Positions 1-8,698 of a stretch of 64,000 nucleotides of DNA are shown in pieces (the stretch's first letter is position 1; each line of letters begins with the position of its first letter). The notes beneath the pieces are model-generated. The model saw only the letters and a program-made list of their open reading frames with translations. It was not told where the DNA came from and did no database searches. A program made the translations under genes and the position numbers. Location of the stretch: contig NZ_BARG01000046.1 of the NCBI RefSeq assembly GCF_000376565.1, forward strand, positions 62,001 to 126,000, written 5' to 3'. The stretch comes from Streptomyces hokutonensis (GTDB lineage Bacteria > Actinomycetota > Actinomycetes > Streptomycetales > Streptomycetaceae).

Positions 1-1
1 C

Positions 2-1159
2 CGGACCGTCGCGGCCGGTGCCCGGGTGCGGCTGGAGTCGGCCGTGGGGCTGTTGCGGGATCTCGCGGTGACCGGCGGTGGCGGGCTGGAGGCGGCCCGT
101 GGGCATCGGCTCGCGGCGATCGCGGCGGCGGCCGAGCTGGGCGACCCGGAACTCACCGCTCGCGTGATCGGCGCCTACGACGTCCCGGCGATCTGGACCC
201 GTGTCGACGACCCCCGGCTGGCGGCGGAGACCGTGGCCGCCGCCGAACGCACCCTCGCCGCGCTCCCGCCGGACGCCCGACTCGCGGTACGGGCCCGCCT
301 GTTGGCCACGGTCGCTCTGGAGTCACGGGGTACGCGTTCCGCGCGCGGCCCCCAGGCCGCCCGCCAGGCGGAGGGCATCGCCCGCCGGCTCAACGACCCC
401 GCGCTCCTGGTCTTCGCCCTCAACGGGGTGTTCATGCAGACCTTCCAACGCGCCGGCCTCGCCCCGCAACGGGACGGGATCGGGGCCGAGTTGGTCGAGA
501 TCTCCGCTCGGCACGGCCTCGTCACCCACGAGGTGCTCGGCCATCTCATCCGGCTCCAGGCTCGTAGCGCCCTCGCCGATTTCAGCGGGGCAAATCGACA
601 CGCTGCCGCCGCCGAGCAGCTGGCGGAGCGTCATGAACTGCCGCTGGTGGGCGTGTTCACCCAGTGGTATCGAGTTCTACGGCTCGCCGAGAGCGGGAGT
701 GCGCGGCCGGAGGACGTGGAGGCTGCCTACCAGGACGCGGCGCTGCGGCTGGACGGAGCCGGGATGCCGGGGCTGGAGCACGGGCTGCTGCCGTTGGCCC
801 TGCTGTGTCTGCGTGTGCGGCACGGGCGGCCCGCGCAGACCGAGGAGCACCTCGACTGGGGGCCGTACGAACCGTGGGCCCGCCCGCTCGTGTCGCTGGC
901 CCACGGTCGCCCCAACGACGCCCGGGCCACGCTGCGTTCACTCCCGGAGCCGCCGCGCGACCTACTGTTCGAGGCGCTGTGGTGCCTGGCCGCGCGGGCG
1001 GCGCTCGCCGTGGGCGACCGCGACACGATGGAGCGCGCGAGGGACGAACTCGCGCCCGCCGCAGCCGAGTTGGCCGGGGCGGGCAGTGGCCTGCTCACCC
1101 TGGGCCCCGTCGCGCGGTATCTCGACGAACTCGCCGGCGCGCTACGGGGCCCTCGGTGA
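2..1159 (+). CDS. AfsR/SARP (BTAD-type) regulator, C-terminal part only
   Basis: The reading frame is already open at the left edge, so the 5' end lies outside the window; about 386 residues are visible. The sequence is an all-helical run of Ala/Leu/Arg-rich TPR-like helices with no DNA-binding motif. The motifs ELGDPELTARVIGAYDVPAIW and GHLIRLQARSALADFSGA are, from memory, typical of the C-terminal half of large Streptomyces SARP/BTAD regulators whose N-terminal winged helix and P-loop would lie upstream. The visible part would be a protein-interaction or sensing module. It ends only 13 bp before the stop of the convergent glycosidase gene. Confidence is good for the family and low for any target. 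Confidence 0.65.
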   Translation, partial: RTVAAGARVRLESAVGLLRDLAVTGGGGLEAARGHRLAAIAAAAELGDPELTARVIGAYDVPAIWTRVDDPRLAAETVAAAERTLAALPPDARLAVRARLLATVALESRGTRSARGPQAARQAEGIARRLNDPALLVFALNGVFMQTFQRAGLAPQRDGIGAELVEISARHGLVTHEVLGHLIRLQARSALADFSGANRHAAAAEQLAERHELPLVGVFTQWYRVLRLAESGSARPEDVEAAYQDAALRLDGAGMPGLEHGLLPLALLCLRVRHGRPAQTEEHLDWGPYEPWARPLVSLAHGRPNDARATLRSLPEPPRDLLFEALWCLAARAALAVGDRDTMERARDELAPAAAELAGAGSGLLTLGPVARYLDELAGALRGPR

Positions 1160-1172
1160 GCGGGAGTTCGCG

Positions 1173-3131
1173 TCAGTCGCCGACCTGCACGACCGTCGTC
1201 GCCCCGGCCCGGACCGTCGGCGTCGCGTAGGTGTAGGTCACGCCGTGGACCGTCTTCACGCGCACGTGCTGCGTGACGCCGTTGACCTTGATCTTCTTGT
1301 GGACGCCGGGAAAGCGGGCCTCCCAACTGTAGGAGTCCTTGCGGGAGTTGTTCGTCAGCGTGGTCTTCGTGGCGCCGTCGTGCCGCACGGTGACCGTGCC
1401 GGTGCCGATGGGGACGTCCGCCGCCTGGAGCCACTTCATGCCGGCCGGCAGCTGCGACTGGGTGGTCACCTTGTGGTCCGGCGCGTCCGGTGTGATGCCC
1501 ATCAGGCCCTGGATGGTCTGGCTGACCAGGGTGAACGAGACCTCGGGGTAGTCGCCGTCGGGGCCCTGGCTGGAGTTGACGTGCTGGGTCTCGCGCTCGC
1601 CGTAGATCTTCTGCATCCACTGCCAGGCGGTGTCGGCGCGGTTGTTCTTGAAGAACATGTCGGGCAGGTAGGTCGTGGACTCGATGTTGGGTGAGCCCTG
1701 CGGTCCCAGTTCCTGCTGCTGGATGTAGTCGAGGTAGGCGTCGTTGCGCGGGCCGGGGTCGATGATCTGCTTCATCGGCATGAAGACGCTGTTCTCCTTG
1801 CCCCAGCCGGTGACCGGGGTGCCGGAGACGGTGTAGGCGCGGACCATGTCGGCGCCGCTGCCGGTGCCGCTCCAGGTGTCGTTGAAGTACGTCTTGAGGT
1901 CGGCGGCCTTCTTGTCGTAGGTCTTCGCCAGCTTGGTGTCGCCCTTGCCGCGGGCGAGCACGGCCATCGCCAGGTAGGCCTGGTACTCGGTGGCGATGGT
2001 GTCGCCGGCCTCGGCGAGGTCGTCGCCGTCCTGTTCGTTGTAGCTGGCGGCGCCGGCGAAGATGCCCTGGCCGGTGCCCTCCGCGACCTTGACCTTGCCG
2101 TTGTCCTTGGCGGAGTTGTGCAGGTCGATGAACTGCTCGGTGGCGTGCCGGTAGAAGTTCCACAGCACCGGGTCGTCGACGTATCTGCGGTCGCCGGTCC
2201 AGAGGTAGGCCTGGGCTGCCTTCTCGACGAGTTCGAAGGTGGCCGGCACCTCGCGGACGAAGTTGTCCGGGCTCTTGTAGTCGATGCTCAGGTAGGTCTT
2301 GGCGTCGAAGTTGAGGGACCAGACGGGGAAGTACTTGCTCTCGGCGGTGGCCGACGCCGCGTACGAGCGGAGCATCGTCTCGTTCTCGGTGTCGAGGCCG
2401 ATGAGGTGGGCGCCGGCGAGCTGGTGGGTCATGTCGCGGGAGTAGTAGGCGCTGCGGTTGGCGTAGCCGGCCCAGTAGGTGGGCTCGTACGTCGCGGTTC
2501 CGGTGCCGCCGGTCTGGTACTCGTCGACGTTGATCGGGCCCACCGTGCCGGGGAGTTGGACCCAGCTGTTGGCCTTCTTCTGCGCCCAGGCGAACATCTC
2601 GACCACCGCGGGGTCGGACGAGGTGACCTTGGGGTCGGCGGGCGCGGCGGGCGAGATCATCAGGTCGTCGGCGTTGACCCAGGAGGTGCCGGAGCCGAAT
2701 TCGATCTGCAGCAGGTCGCCGGTCCTCAGCTTGACGTCGCTGATGGTGTAGCGGGCGTAGCCGGGGTGCTGCGGCAGGGTGATGGTCTGCACGGTCACGC
2801 CGTTGCGCCGGATCGTGTACGTGCCGCCGGTGCCGGCGCTGCCGATCCACGCGGAGAAGTCGTAACTGCCGTCGCGGGGCGCGACGATGGTCGTCTGCCC
2901 GCTCTTGCCCGCTCCGGAGTCGAGGTAGAGGAAGCGCTGGCCGCCGTGCCTGTTGCCGGTGCCGACGCCGGCGCCCGAGGTGAAGGTCCAGCCCACGCCA
3001 CCGTTCTCGAACCCGGGGTCGGGGATGGCGAGTTGGGGGCGGGGGGCGGCGGACGCGGTGGCCGACAGAGCGGGAGCCATCGGTGCGAGCAGGGCAACAG
3101 CGGTGAGCAGCATGAGCCTTGAGGGCTTCAT
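1173..3131 (-). CDS. Secreted six-hairpin glycosidase-like protein with N-terminal carbohydrate-binding-like domain
   Basis: 652 residues from the ATG at 3131, chosen because a GGGAGA ribosome site lies just upstream and the protein then begins with a Sec signal peptide (MKPSRLMLLTAVALL, cleavage near ATASA-AP). A reading 32 codons longer has no ribosome site. After the signal comes a galactose-binding/Ig-like beta domain (about residues 40-175, LAIPDPGFENGG, YTIRRNG, WVNADDLMISP). An (alpha/alpha)6-barrel-like region follows (about 190-560, with AYLWTGDRRYVDDPVLWNFY and TIATEYQAYLAMAVLARG), then a beta-rich tail. Secreted carbohydrate-degrading enzymes have this layout. I cannot assign a GH family or bond. 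It is divergent from a LacI-type repressor, which probably controls it together with the 4458-6326 gene. Confidence 0.7.
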   Translation of the reverse strand: MKPSRLMLLTAVALLAPMAPALSATASAAPRPQLAIPDPGFENGGVGWTFTSGAGVGTGNRHGGQRFLYLDSGAGKSGQTTIVAPRDGSYDFSAWIGSAGTGGTYTIRRNGVTVQTITLPQHPGYARYTISDVKLRTGDLLQIEFGSGTSWVNADDLMISPAAPADPKVTSSDPAVVEMFAWAQKKANSWVQLPGTVGPINVDEYQTGGTGTATYEPTYWAGYANRSAYYSRDMTHQLAGAHLIGLDTENETMLRSYAASATAESKYFPVWSLNFDAKTYLSIDYKSPDNFVREVPATFELVEKAAQAYLWTGDRRYVDDPVLWNFYRHATEQFIDLHNSAKDNGKVKVAEGTGQGIFAGAASYNEQDGDDLAEAGDTIATEYQAYLAMAVLARGKGDTKLAKTYDKKAADLKTYFNDTWSGTGSGADMVRAYTVSGTPVTGWGKENSVFMPMKQIIDPGPRNDAYLDYIQQQELGPQGSPNIESTTYLPDMFFKNNRADTAWQWMQKIYGERETQHVNSSQGPDGDYPEVSFTLVSQTIQGLMGITPDAPDHKVTTQSQLPAGMKWLQAADVPIGTGTVTVRHDGATKTTLTNNSRKDSYSWEARFPGVHKKIKVNGVTQHVRVKTVHGVTYTYATPTVRAGATTVVQVGD

Positions 3132-3221
3132 CGGGTCTCCCGGGTCTTCGGTCACTGCGGGATGGGCGCCGCGTGGTGGCCGGAAAGCTAGCAGGGGCCG
3201 AAGTGGCGGTTCAATGGTCAT

Positions 3222-3291
3222 GCGCAAGAAACATGGAAGACACGCAGTTTCGCTGCTATGTTGCGCGGGAGGTTGGACTGAAAGTTTTCAG
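3222..3291. promoter_or_regulatory. Candidate operator region between glycosidase and LacI-type repressor genes
   Basis: The divergent gap 3132-3324 holds a perfect inverted repeat CTGAAA-GT-TTTCAG at 3278-3291, 33 bp before the repressor start. It also holds a nested imperfect inverted repeat with GCGCAA at 3222-3227, GAAAC/GTTTC inside, and TTGCGC at 3261-3266. LacI-family operators are short even-spaced palindromes near their own gene, so the 14-bp site is the best candidate for autoregulation and the outer repeat for the glycosidase promoter. This is inferred from position and symmetry only. Confidence 0.45.
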
Positions 3292-3324
3292 CTGACTATT
3301 GCAAGTCGGGACGGAGGGAACCGT

Positions 3325-4320
3325 ATGAAGGTCGGCATCACCGAGGTCGCGGAGCGGGCGCAGGTGAGCGAGGCCACGGTCAGCCGGGTCATCAACCGGC
3401 GCCAGGGCGTGTCCCGCAGGACCCGCGAGGCCGTCGAGCAGGCGATGGCCGACCTCGGCTACGAGCGGCAGACGCGCGGGCAACTCGTCGCGGTCGTCAC
3501 CGAGTTGGTCTCCAACCCGTTCTTCGCCGATGTCGCCGAGCGGATCGAGTCCGTGCTCGCCCCGCACGGTCTGAAGACGGTGCTGTGCCCGTGCTTCCCG
3601 GGCGGGGTGCAGGAGTTGGACTTCGTGACCTCTCTCGCGGACCGGGGTGTGGCCGCCGTGGTCTTCCTCTCGGCCAGCAACACGATCGAGGGCGCGGATC
3701 CGCAGGCGTACGAACTCCTGCGCTCCCGCCGGATCCCGTTCGTGGGGATCAACGGCCGCTTCGAGGGCGTGAGCGAGGCGCCGGTCTTCTCCACCGACGA
3801 TCTGCTCGCGGCCGAACTCGCCGTGGACCACCTGTACCGGCTCGGCCACCGCCGTATCGGTATGGCCTCGGGACCGGTCGGCAACCGGCCGGCCGACCGG
3901 CGGGTCAGCGGGTTCGTCGCCTCGCTCGCCAGGCGCGGGGTCGAGGACGCGGAGGAGTGGGTGGTCCGGCAGTCGTACACCGTGGAGGGCGGCCAGTCCG
4001 CCGCGATCTCGCTGCTCGGGCGCGGCGCGACGGCGATCGTCGCGGCCAGCGACTACATGGCGCTGGGCGCGATCCGCGGTGCGCGCCGGCAGGGGTACGA
4101 CGTCCCGGGCGATGTGTCGGTCGTCGGCTACGACGGCTCCATGATCATGGACTTCGTCGACCCGCCGCTCACCACGGTCCGCCAGCCGGCCGACCGGCTG
4201 GCCTCGGAGGCGGGCCGGGGCGTCCTCGCCCTGGTCGGCAACCGTGACGTCCCCGTCGGCGAGCTCCTCTTCGACCCCGAGCTGGTGATCCGCGCGAGCA
4301 CGGCGGCGCCGAAAGCCTGA
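3325..4320 (+). CDS. LacI-family transcriptional repressor
   Basis: 331 residues. The N-terminal helix-turn-helix and hinge are classic: ITEVAERAQVSEATVSRVIN at residues 4-23, then GVSRRTREAVEQAMADLGY. From about residue 50 there is a periplasmic-binding-protein-type effector domain (LVAVVTELVSNPFFADVAE, GHRRIGMASGP, DYMALGAIRGARRQGYDVPG, VSVVGYDGS, PLTTVRQP). The ATG at 3325 has a GGAGGGAA ribosome site. It sits between two secreted sugar-active proteins, so it is likely their local repressor, with a mono- or oligosaccharide (possibly galactose-containing) as inducer. The inducer is inferred from the neighbours. Confidence 0.9.
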   Translation: MKVGITEVAERAQVSEATVSRVINRRQGVSRRTREAVEQAMADLGYERQTRGQLVAVVTELVSNPFFADVAERIESVLAPHGLKTVLCPCFPGGVQELDFVTSLADRGVAAVVFLSASNTIEGADPQAYELLRSRRIPFVGINGRFEGVSEAPVFSTDDLLAAELAVDHLYRLGHRRIGMASGPVGNRPADRRVSGFVASLARRGVEDAEEWVVRQSYTVEGGQSAAISLLGRGATAIVAASDYMALGAIRGARRQGYDVPGDVSVVGYDGSMIMDFVDPPLTTVRQPADRLASEAGRGVLALVGNRDVPVGELLFDPELVIRASTAAPKA

Positions 4321-4457
4321 ACTCCCTTGCTCGTCCGGACCATTGACCTAGAGGTCGGATCTATGGACACTCCAGTCGGAGTCTGACCGGCATGAACCGG
4401 CCGTAACTCCGTTTATTCATCGGGTGTTTGGCGACTCATGAATGCTCCGGAGGGGCT

Positions 4458-6326
4458 ATGTCTCGGTCTAGGTTCGAGTTTCTGGGGGTGGCGCTCGCGC
4501 TGCTCGTGGGCGGCGGGGGTCCCGTCGCCGCGGCGTCGGGAGCGACGCCCGCGCCGACGGTGGTGAGAGTCGACGCGTACGGCGCCGATCCCACGGGCCG
4601 GACGGACTCGACGCCCGCCGTGGTCGCCGCGCTGCGGCACGCGAAGAAGGTCGATCAAGGGCGGCCGGTCAGGATCGTCTTCTCCAAGGGGACCTATCAG
4701 CTCTACCCGGAGCGGGCCGAGACGCGTGAGCTGTATGTCTCCAACACCGTTGGCGCCGACCAGCGTTACCGGGACAAGAAGATCGGGCTGCTGATCGAGG
4801 ACATGCACGACGTCACCGTCGACGGCGGCGGCGCGAAGCTCGTCTACCACGGTCTGCAGACGGCGTTCGCGTCGATCCGCTCGACCGATGTGACCTTCCA
4901 GAACTTCTCGTTCGACTACGCGGCCCCCGAGGTCGTCGACGCGACCGTCGCGTCCGCCGGTGTCAGCGACGGGCACGCCTACCGCGTCCTGTCGATCCCG
5001 GCCGGCAGCCCGTACCAGGTGAACGGCACGCACATCACCTGGCTCGGCGAGAGGAGCCCGGCCACCGGACAGCCGTACTGGCAGGGCGAGGACGGACTCC
5101 AGTACACCCAGATCCACGACCCGAAGGCGCAGAAGACCTGGCGCGGCGACAACCCGCTGTTCAACGACGTCTCCTCGGTCACCGACCTCGGCAACCGCAG
5201 GATCCGTATCGACTACAGCACGGCGTCACAGCCGTCGGACGCCGGTCTCGTCTACCAGATGCGCCTGATCGAACGCACGGAGCCGGGCGCCTTCATCTGG
5301 CAGTCCAAGAACGTCACGATGCGCTCGATGAACGCCTACTACCTCCAATCCTTCGGTGTGGTGGGCCAGTTCAGCGAGAACATCACCATCGACAAGGTGA
5401 ACTTCGCGCCCGATCCGAGGTCCGGCCGCTCGACGGCCTCGTTCGCGGACTTCGTGCAGATGTCCGGCGTGAAGGGCAGGGTCTCCATCACCCGGAGCCT
5501 CTTCGACGGCCCGCAGGACGACCCGATCAACATCCACGGCACCTACCTCGAAGTGGTCGGGCAGCCGGGTCCGAACACCCTCACCCTCGCCTACGAGCAC
5601 CCGCAGACCGCCGGTTTCCCGCAGTTCGCCCCGGGTGACGAGGTCGAGTTCACCACCCAGCGCACGATGACGCCGGTGGCGGACCCGCACGCGAAGGTCA
5701 CGGCCGTGGACGGCCCGAGCGGCATGGACCACGACAAGCCGCTGACCACGATGAACGTCACCTTCGACCGGCCGGTGCCCGCCGGGGTGCAGATCGGCGG
5801 CACGGTCGTCGAGAACATCACGGCCACCCCGTCGGTCGTCGTCTCCGGCAACACGTTCCGCAACGTGCCGACCCGCGGCATCCTGGTCACCACCCGCAAG
5901 CCCGTTCTGATCAGCGGCAACCACTTCGACGCGATGTCCATGGCGAGCATCTACGTCTCCGCCGACGCGTACCAGTGGTTCGAGTCCGGCCCGGTGGCCC
6001 ACCTGACGATCCGCGACAACTCCTTCACCCGCCCCACGGGTCCGGTGATCTTCGTGGAACCGACCAACCAGGTCATCGACCCGGCGAACCCGGTGCACCA
6101 CAACATCACGGTCGAGCACAACTCCTTCGACATCGGCGATGTGACGGTCGTCAACGCCAAGAGCGTCGGCGGCTTCACCTTCACCGGCAACACGGTCCGC
6201 CGCCTGGCCGCCCCGGACGAGCCGCCGTACACCTCCCCGCTGTTCGTCTTCCACGGCAGCACGGGGATCAAGATCGCCGACAATCACTACGACAAGGGCC
6301 TCAACACCGCCGTGGTCTCGGACTGA
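4458..6326 (+). CDS. Secreted parallel beta-helix glycosidase, GH110-like (alpha-1,3-galactosidase type)
   Basis: 622 residues from the ATG at 4458, with GGAGGGG 7 bp upstream; an in-frame start 10 codons earlier lacks a ribosome site. It has a Sec signal peptide (hydrophobic FLGVALALLVGGG, cleavage near AAASGA). The body is a right-handed parallel beta-helix opening VVRVDAYGADPTGRTDSTPAV, with many short turns such as ITRSLFDG, VVVSGNTF, VLISGNHF, LTIRDNSF, ITVEHNSF. The acidic motif QDDPINIHG (about residue 355) fits the conserved Asp pair of GH110 alpha-1,3-galactosidases, and length and order also fit. Other beta-helix enzymes are possible. Together with the 1173-3131 gene and the repressor it forms a polysaccharide-use locus. 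Confidence 0.65.
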   Translation: MSRSRFEFLGVALALLVGGGGPVAAASGATPAPTVVRVDAYGADPTGRTDSTPAVVAALRHAKKVDQGRPVRIVFSKGTYQLYPERAETRELYVSNTVGADQRYRDKKIGLLIEDMHDVTVDGGGAKLVYHGLQTAFASIRSTDVTFQNFSFDYAAPEVVDATVASAGVSDGHAYRVLSIPAGSPYQVNGTHITWLGERSPATGQPYWQGEDGLQYTQIHDPKAQKTWRGDNPLFNDVSSVTDLGNRRIRIDYSTASQPSDAGLVYQMRLIERTEPGAFIWQSKNVTMRSMNAYYLQSFGVVGQFSENITIDKVNFAPDPRSGRSTASFADFVQMSGVKGRVSITRSLFDGPQDDPINIHGTYLEVVGQPGPNTLTLAYEHPQTAGFPQFAPGDEVEFTTQRTMTPVADPHAKVTAVDGPSGMDHDKPLTTMNVTFDRPVPAGVQIGGTVVENITATPSVVVSGNTFRNVPTRGILVTTRKPVLISGNHFDAMSMASIYVSADAYQWFESGPVAHLTIRDNSFTRPTGPVIFVEPTNQVIDPANPVHHNITVEHNSFDIGDVTVVNAKSVGGFTFTGNTVRRLAAPDEPPYTSPLFVFHGSTGIKIADNHYDKGLNTAVVSD

Positions 6327-6396
6327 GGGAATCCCCGCCCGCCGTGCGCCGTTGTGCCACGCGTCAGACTCCGCACGCACATCAAGGAGGCCGAGC

Positions 6397-6810
6397 GTGT
6401 ACGGCGACTCAGCAACGGTCCGCAAGATCCTCACCGAGTCCGGTGACACCTGGGCGGTCGTGGGCCTGTCCTCGAACCGGTCCCGCGCGGCGTACGGCGT
6501 GGCGCAGGTGCTGCAGCGCTTCGGCAAGCGCGTCGTCCCCGTCCACCCCAAGGCGGAGACGGTGCACGGCGAGCAGGGGTACGCCTCGCTCGCGGACATC
6601 CCCTTCGAGGTCGACGTCGTCGACGTGTTCGTCAACAGCGACCTCGCCGGGGCGGTCGCGGACGAGGCGGTCGCCAAGGGCGCGAAGGCCGTCTGGTTCC
6701 AGCTGGGCGTGATCGACGAGACCGCGTACGAGCGGACCCGGGCAGCGGGCCTGGAGATGGTGATGGACCGCTGCCCGGCGATCGAGATCCCGAGGCTCGG
6801 CCGCGGCTGA
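6397..6810 (+). CDS. CoA-binding (Rossmann-fold) protein, YccU type
   Basis: 137 residues from GTG 6397, chosen for the strong AAGGAGG at 6384-6390. A single Rossmann domain is seen: WAVVGLSSNRSRAAYGVAQV near residue 16 is the nucleotide-binding turn, followed by RVVPVHPKAE, VDVVDVFVNSD, AKAVWFQLGV and MDRCPAIE. This matches the stand-alone CoA-binding domain family (succinyl-CoA synthetase alpha-like) in motif order and length. The biochemical role of this family is not settled. It lies alone between the glycosidase gene and an amino-acid-type permease. Confidence 0.85.
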   Translation: MYGDSATVRKILTESGDTWAVVGLSSNRSRAAYGVAQVLQRFGKRVVPVHPKAETVHGEQGYASLADIPFEVDVVDVFVNSDLAGAVADEAVAKGAKAVWFQLGVIDETAYERTRAAGLEMVMDRCPAIEIPRLGRG

Positions 6811-6976
6811 GGCGGAGACAGTAAGAAGGCACTGTAAGAAGCCTGTGAGCATGTCAAAGAAGACTTCGAAGACAAGTAAAATTTCAGGCAACGGACTTCT
6901 GTAAGAATTCATTCATTCCTAGCCTGAGGCCTCCCGTCCGTTAAGCATGCGTGCTGACTTCGAGAGGCCTCTTGAC
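6811..6976. promoter_or_regulatory. AT-rich leader upstream of the APC permease
   Basis: This 166-bp gap contains a stretch (about 6818-6925) much richer in A and T than the rest of the window. It has a TAAGAAG direct repeat (around 6821 and 6835), AAGAAGACTTCGAAGAC at about 6856-6873, which contains the palindrome GTCTTCGAAGAC-like core, and ATTCATTC. It probably holds the permease promoter and a regulator site. I see no long open frame or riboswitch-like conserved core. Confidence 0.35.
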
Positions 6977-8614
6977 ATGGTGAGCGTTGACCAGTCCGTT
7001 CCGGAGGCCACCAGGGATCCGAGCGGCTTGCGGAGGGACGTCGGCCTGATCGGGCTGACATGGGCATCCGTCGGCTCGATCATCGGTTCCGGGTGGTTGT
7101 ACGGCGCGCACGACGCGGTCATCCAGGCCGGCCCCTCGGCGATCATCTCGTGGGTGATCGGCGCGGTCGCGATCGTGCTGCTGGCGCTGGTGCACGCCGA
7201 ACTCGGCGGCATGTTCCCGGTGGCGGGCGGTACGGCCCGCTACCCGCACTACGCGTTCGGCGGCCTTGCGGGCATGTCGTTCGGCTGGTTCTCCTGGCTC
7301 CAGGCCGCGACCGTGGCGCCGATCGAGGTCGAGGCCATGATCGGCTACGCCGGCCACTGGTCGTGGGCGAAGCACTTCCAGCACGCCGACAAGACCCTGA
7401 CGACCAGCGGTCTGCTGGTGGCGATCGTGCTCATGGCCGCCTTCGTCGCCGTGAACTTCTTCGGCGTACGGGTGCTCGCGCACACCAACAGCACCGCGAC
7501 CTGGTGGAAGATAGCCGTCCCGCTGGGCACGATCTTCATCGTCGCCGTCGGCAACTTCCACCCGTCCAACTTCCACTCGGAGGGCTTCGCGCCCTTCGGC
7601 GCCAAGGGCGTGCTCACCGCGATCAGCACCAGCGGCATCATCTTCGCGCTGCTCGGCTTCGAGCAGGCCATCCAGTTGGCGGGCGAGAGCCGCAACCCGA
7701 AGAAGGACCTGCCGCGGGCCACACTCGGCTCGGTCGCCATCGGTGCCGTCATCTACGTCCTGCTCCAGGTGGTGTTCATCGGCGCGCTGTCGCACAGCTC
7801 CTTCGCACACGGCTGGGCCAACCTCGCGTTCAAGGGCGACAGCGGTCCCTGGGCCGGCGTCGCCACCATGGTGGGCCTCGGCTGGCTGGCCTGGGTCCTC
7901 TACCTGGACGCGATCATCTCCCCCGGCGGCACCGGCCTGATCTACACCACCGCCACCTCCCGCGTCTCCTACGGCCTGGCGAAGAACGGCTACGCCCCGA
8001 AGATCTTCACGAAGACCGACGCGCGTGGTGTGCCGTGGTTCGGCCTCATCATGTCCTTCATCACCGGCGTGATCTGCTTCCTGCCGTTCCCCAGCTGGCA
8101 CAAGCTGGTCGGTTTCATCACCTCGGCGAGCGTGCTGATGTACGCGGGCGCTCCGCTGGCCTACGGCGTCTTCGCCGACAAGCTGCCGCGCCTGGAGCGC
8201 CCGTACCGGCTGCCGGCCGGCAAGCTGATCTCCCCGCTGTCGTTCGTGGTCGCCAACCTGATCATCTACTGGGCGGGTTGGGACACCCTGTGGCGACTCG
8301 GCCTGGCGATCCTGCTCGGCTACCTCCTGCTCGGCGGCTACGCCTACTACGCCCACAGCAACAACCTGCCGGACGCGCCCCGACTGGACTTCAAGGCCGC
8401 GCAGTGGCTGCCCGTCTACCTCCTGGGCATGGGCCTGATCTCCTGGCAGGGCGGCTTCGGCGGCCAGGGCAACATCCCGCTGTGGTGGGACATCCTGCTC
8501 ATCGCCGCCTTCTCCCTCGGCATCTACTACTGGGCCAAGGCGACTTCGTCCACGGTCGAGGACATCGAGCGCAGCATCGACGAGGTCGTGATCACGGACG
8601 CGCCCGCGCACTGA
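6977..8614 (+). CDS. APC-superfamily amino acid/polyamine permease
   Basis: 545 residues from ATG 6977, preferred over ATG 6947 because GAGAGG sits 9 bp before it. A 12-14 helix membrane protein with the APC signature GLTWASVGSIIGSGWLYGA in helix 1 and the family motif FALLGFEQAIQLAGESRNP in the helix 6 to 7 region. The long C-terminal helices include WLPVYLLGMGLISW. The protein is slightly longer than typical APC carriers (450-500). Substrate cannot be read from sequence. It stands alone, ends at a strong hairpin (8639-8667), and is preceded by an unusually AT-rich leader. Confidence 0.88.
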   Translation: MVSVDQSVPEATRDPSGLRRDVGLIGLTWASVGSIIGSGWLYGAHDAVIQAGPSAIISWVIGAVAIVLLALVHAELGGMFPVAGGTARYPHYAFGGLAGMSFGWFSWLQAATVAPIEVEAMIGYAGHWSWAKHFQHADKTLTTSGLLVAIVLMAAFVAVNFFGVRVLAHTNSTATWWKIAVPLGTIFIVAVGNFHPSNFHSEGFAPFGAKGVLTAISTSGIIFALLGFEQAIQLAGESRNPKKDLPRATLGSVAIGAVIYVLLQVVFIGALSHSSFAHGWANLAFKGDSGPWAGVATMVGLGWLAWVLYLDAIISPGGTGLIYTTATSRVSYGLAKNGYAPKIFTKTDARGVPWFGLIMSFITGVICFLPFPSWHKLVGFITSASVLMYAGAPLAYGVFADKLPRLERPYRLPAGKLISPLSFVVANLIIYWAGWDTLWRLGLAILLGYLLLGGYAYYAHSNNLPDAPRLDFKAAQWLPVYLLGMGLISWQGGFGGQGNIPLWWDILLIAAFSLGIYYWAKATSSTVEDIERSIDEVVITDAPAH

Positions 8615-8638
8615 TCCGTCCCTCCTCCCCCGCGATCC

Positions 8639-8667
8639 GAACCGGCCGCCCTCCAGGCGGCCGGTTC
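8639..8667 (+). terminator. Hairpin terminator after APC permease
   Basis: Perfect 12-bp stem (GAACCGGCCGCC at 8639-8650 with its complement at 8656-8667) around a CTCCA loop, 24 bp after the permease stop and followed by TTGGTTG. Position and strength fit an intrinsic-type terminator. Confidence 0.8.
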
Positions 8668-8698
8668 TTGGTTGTCGGGACGCCGTCATACTGAGCCG

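Noticed and set aside
4415..4443. ATTCAT...ATGAAT inverted repeat upstream of the beta-helix glycosidase
   Set aside because: Only 6 bp arms with a 17-base gap and overlapping the likely ribosome-site region; could be chance.
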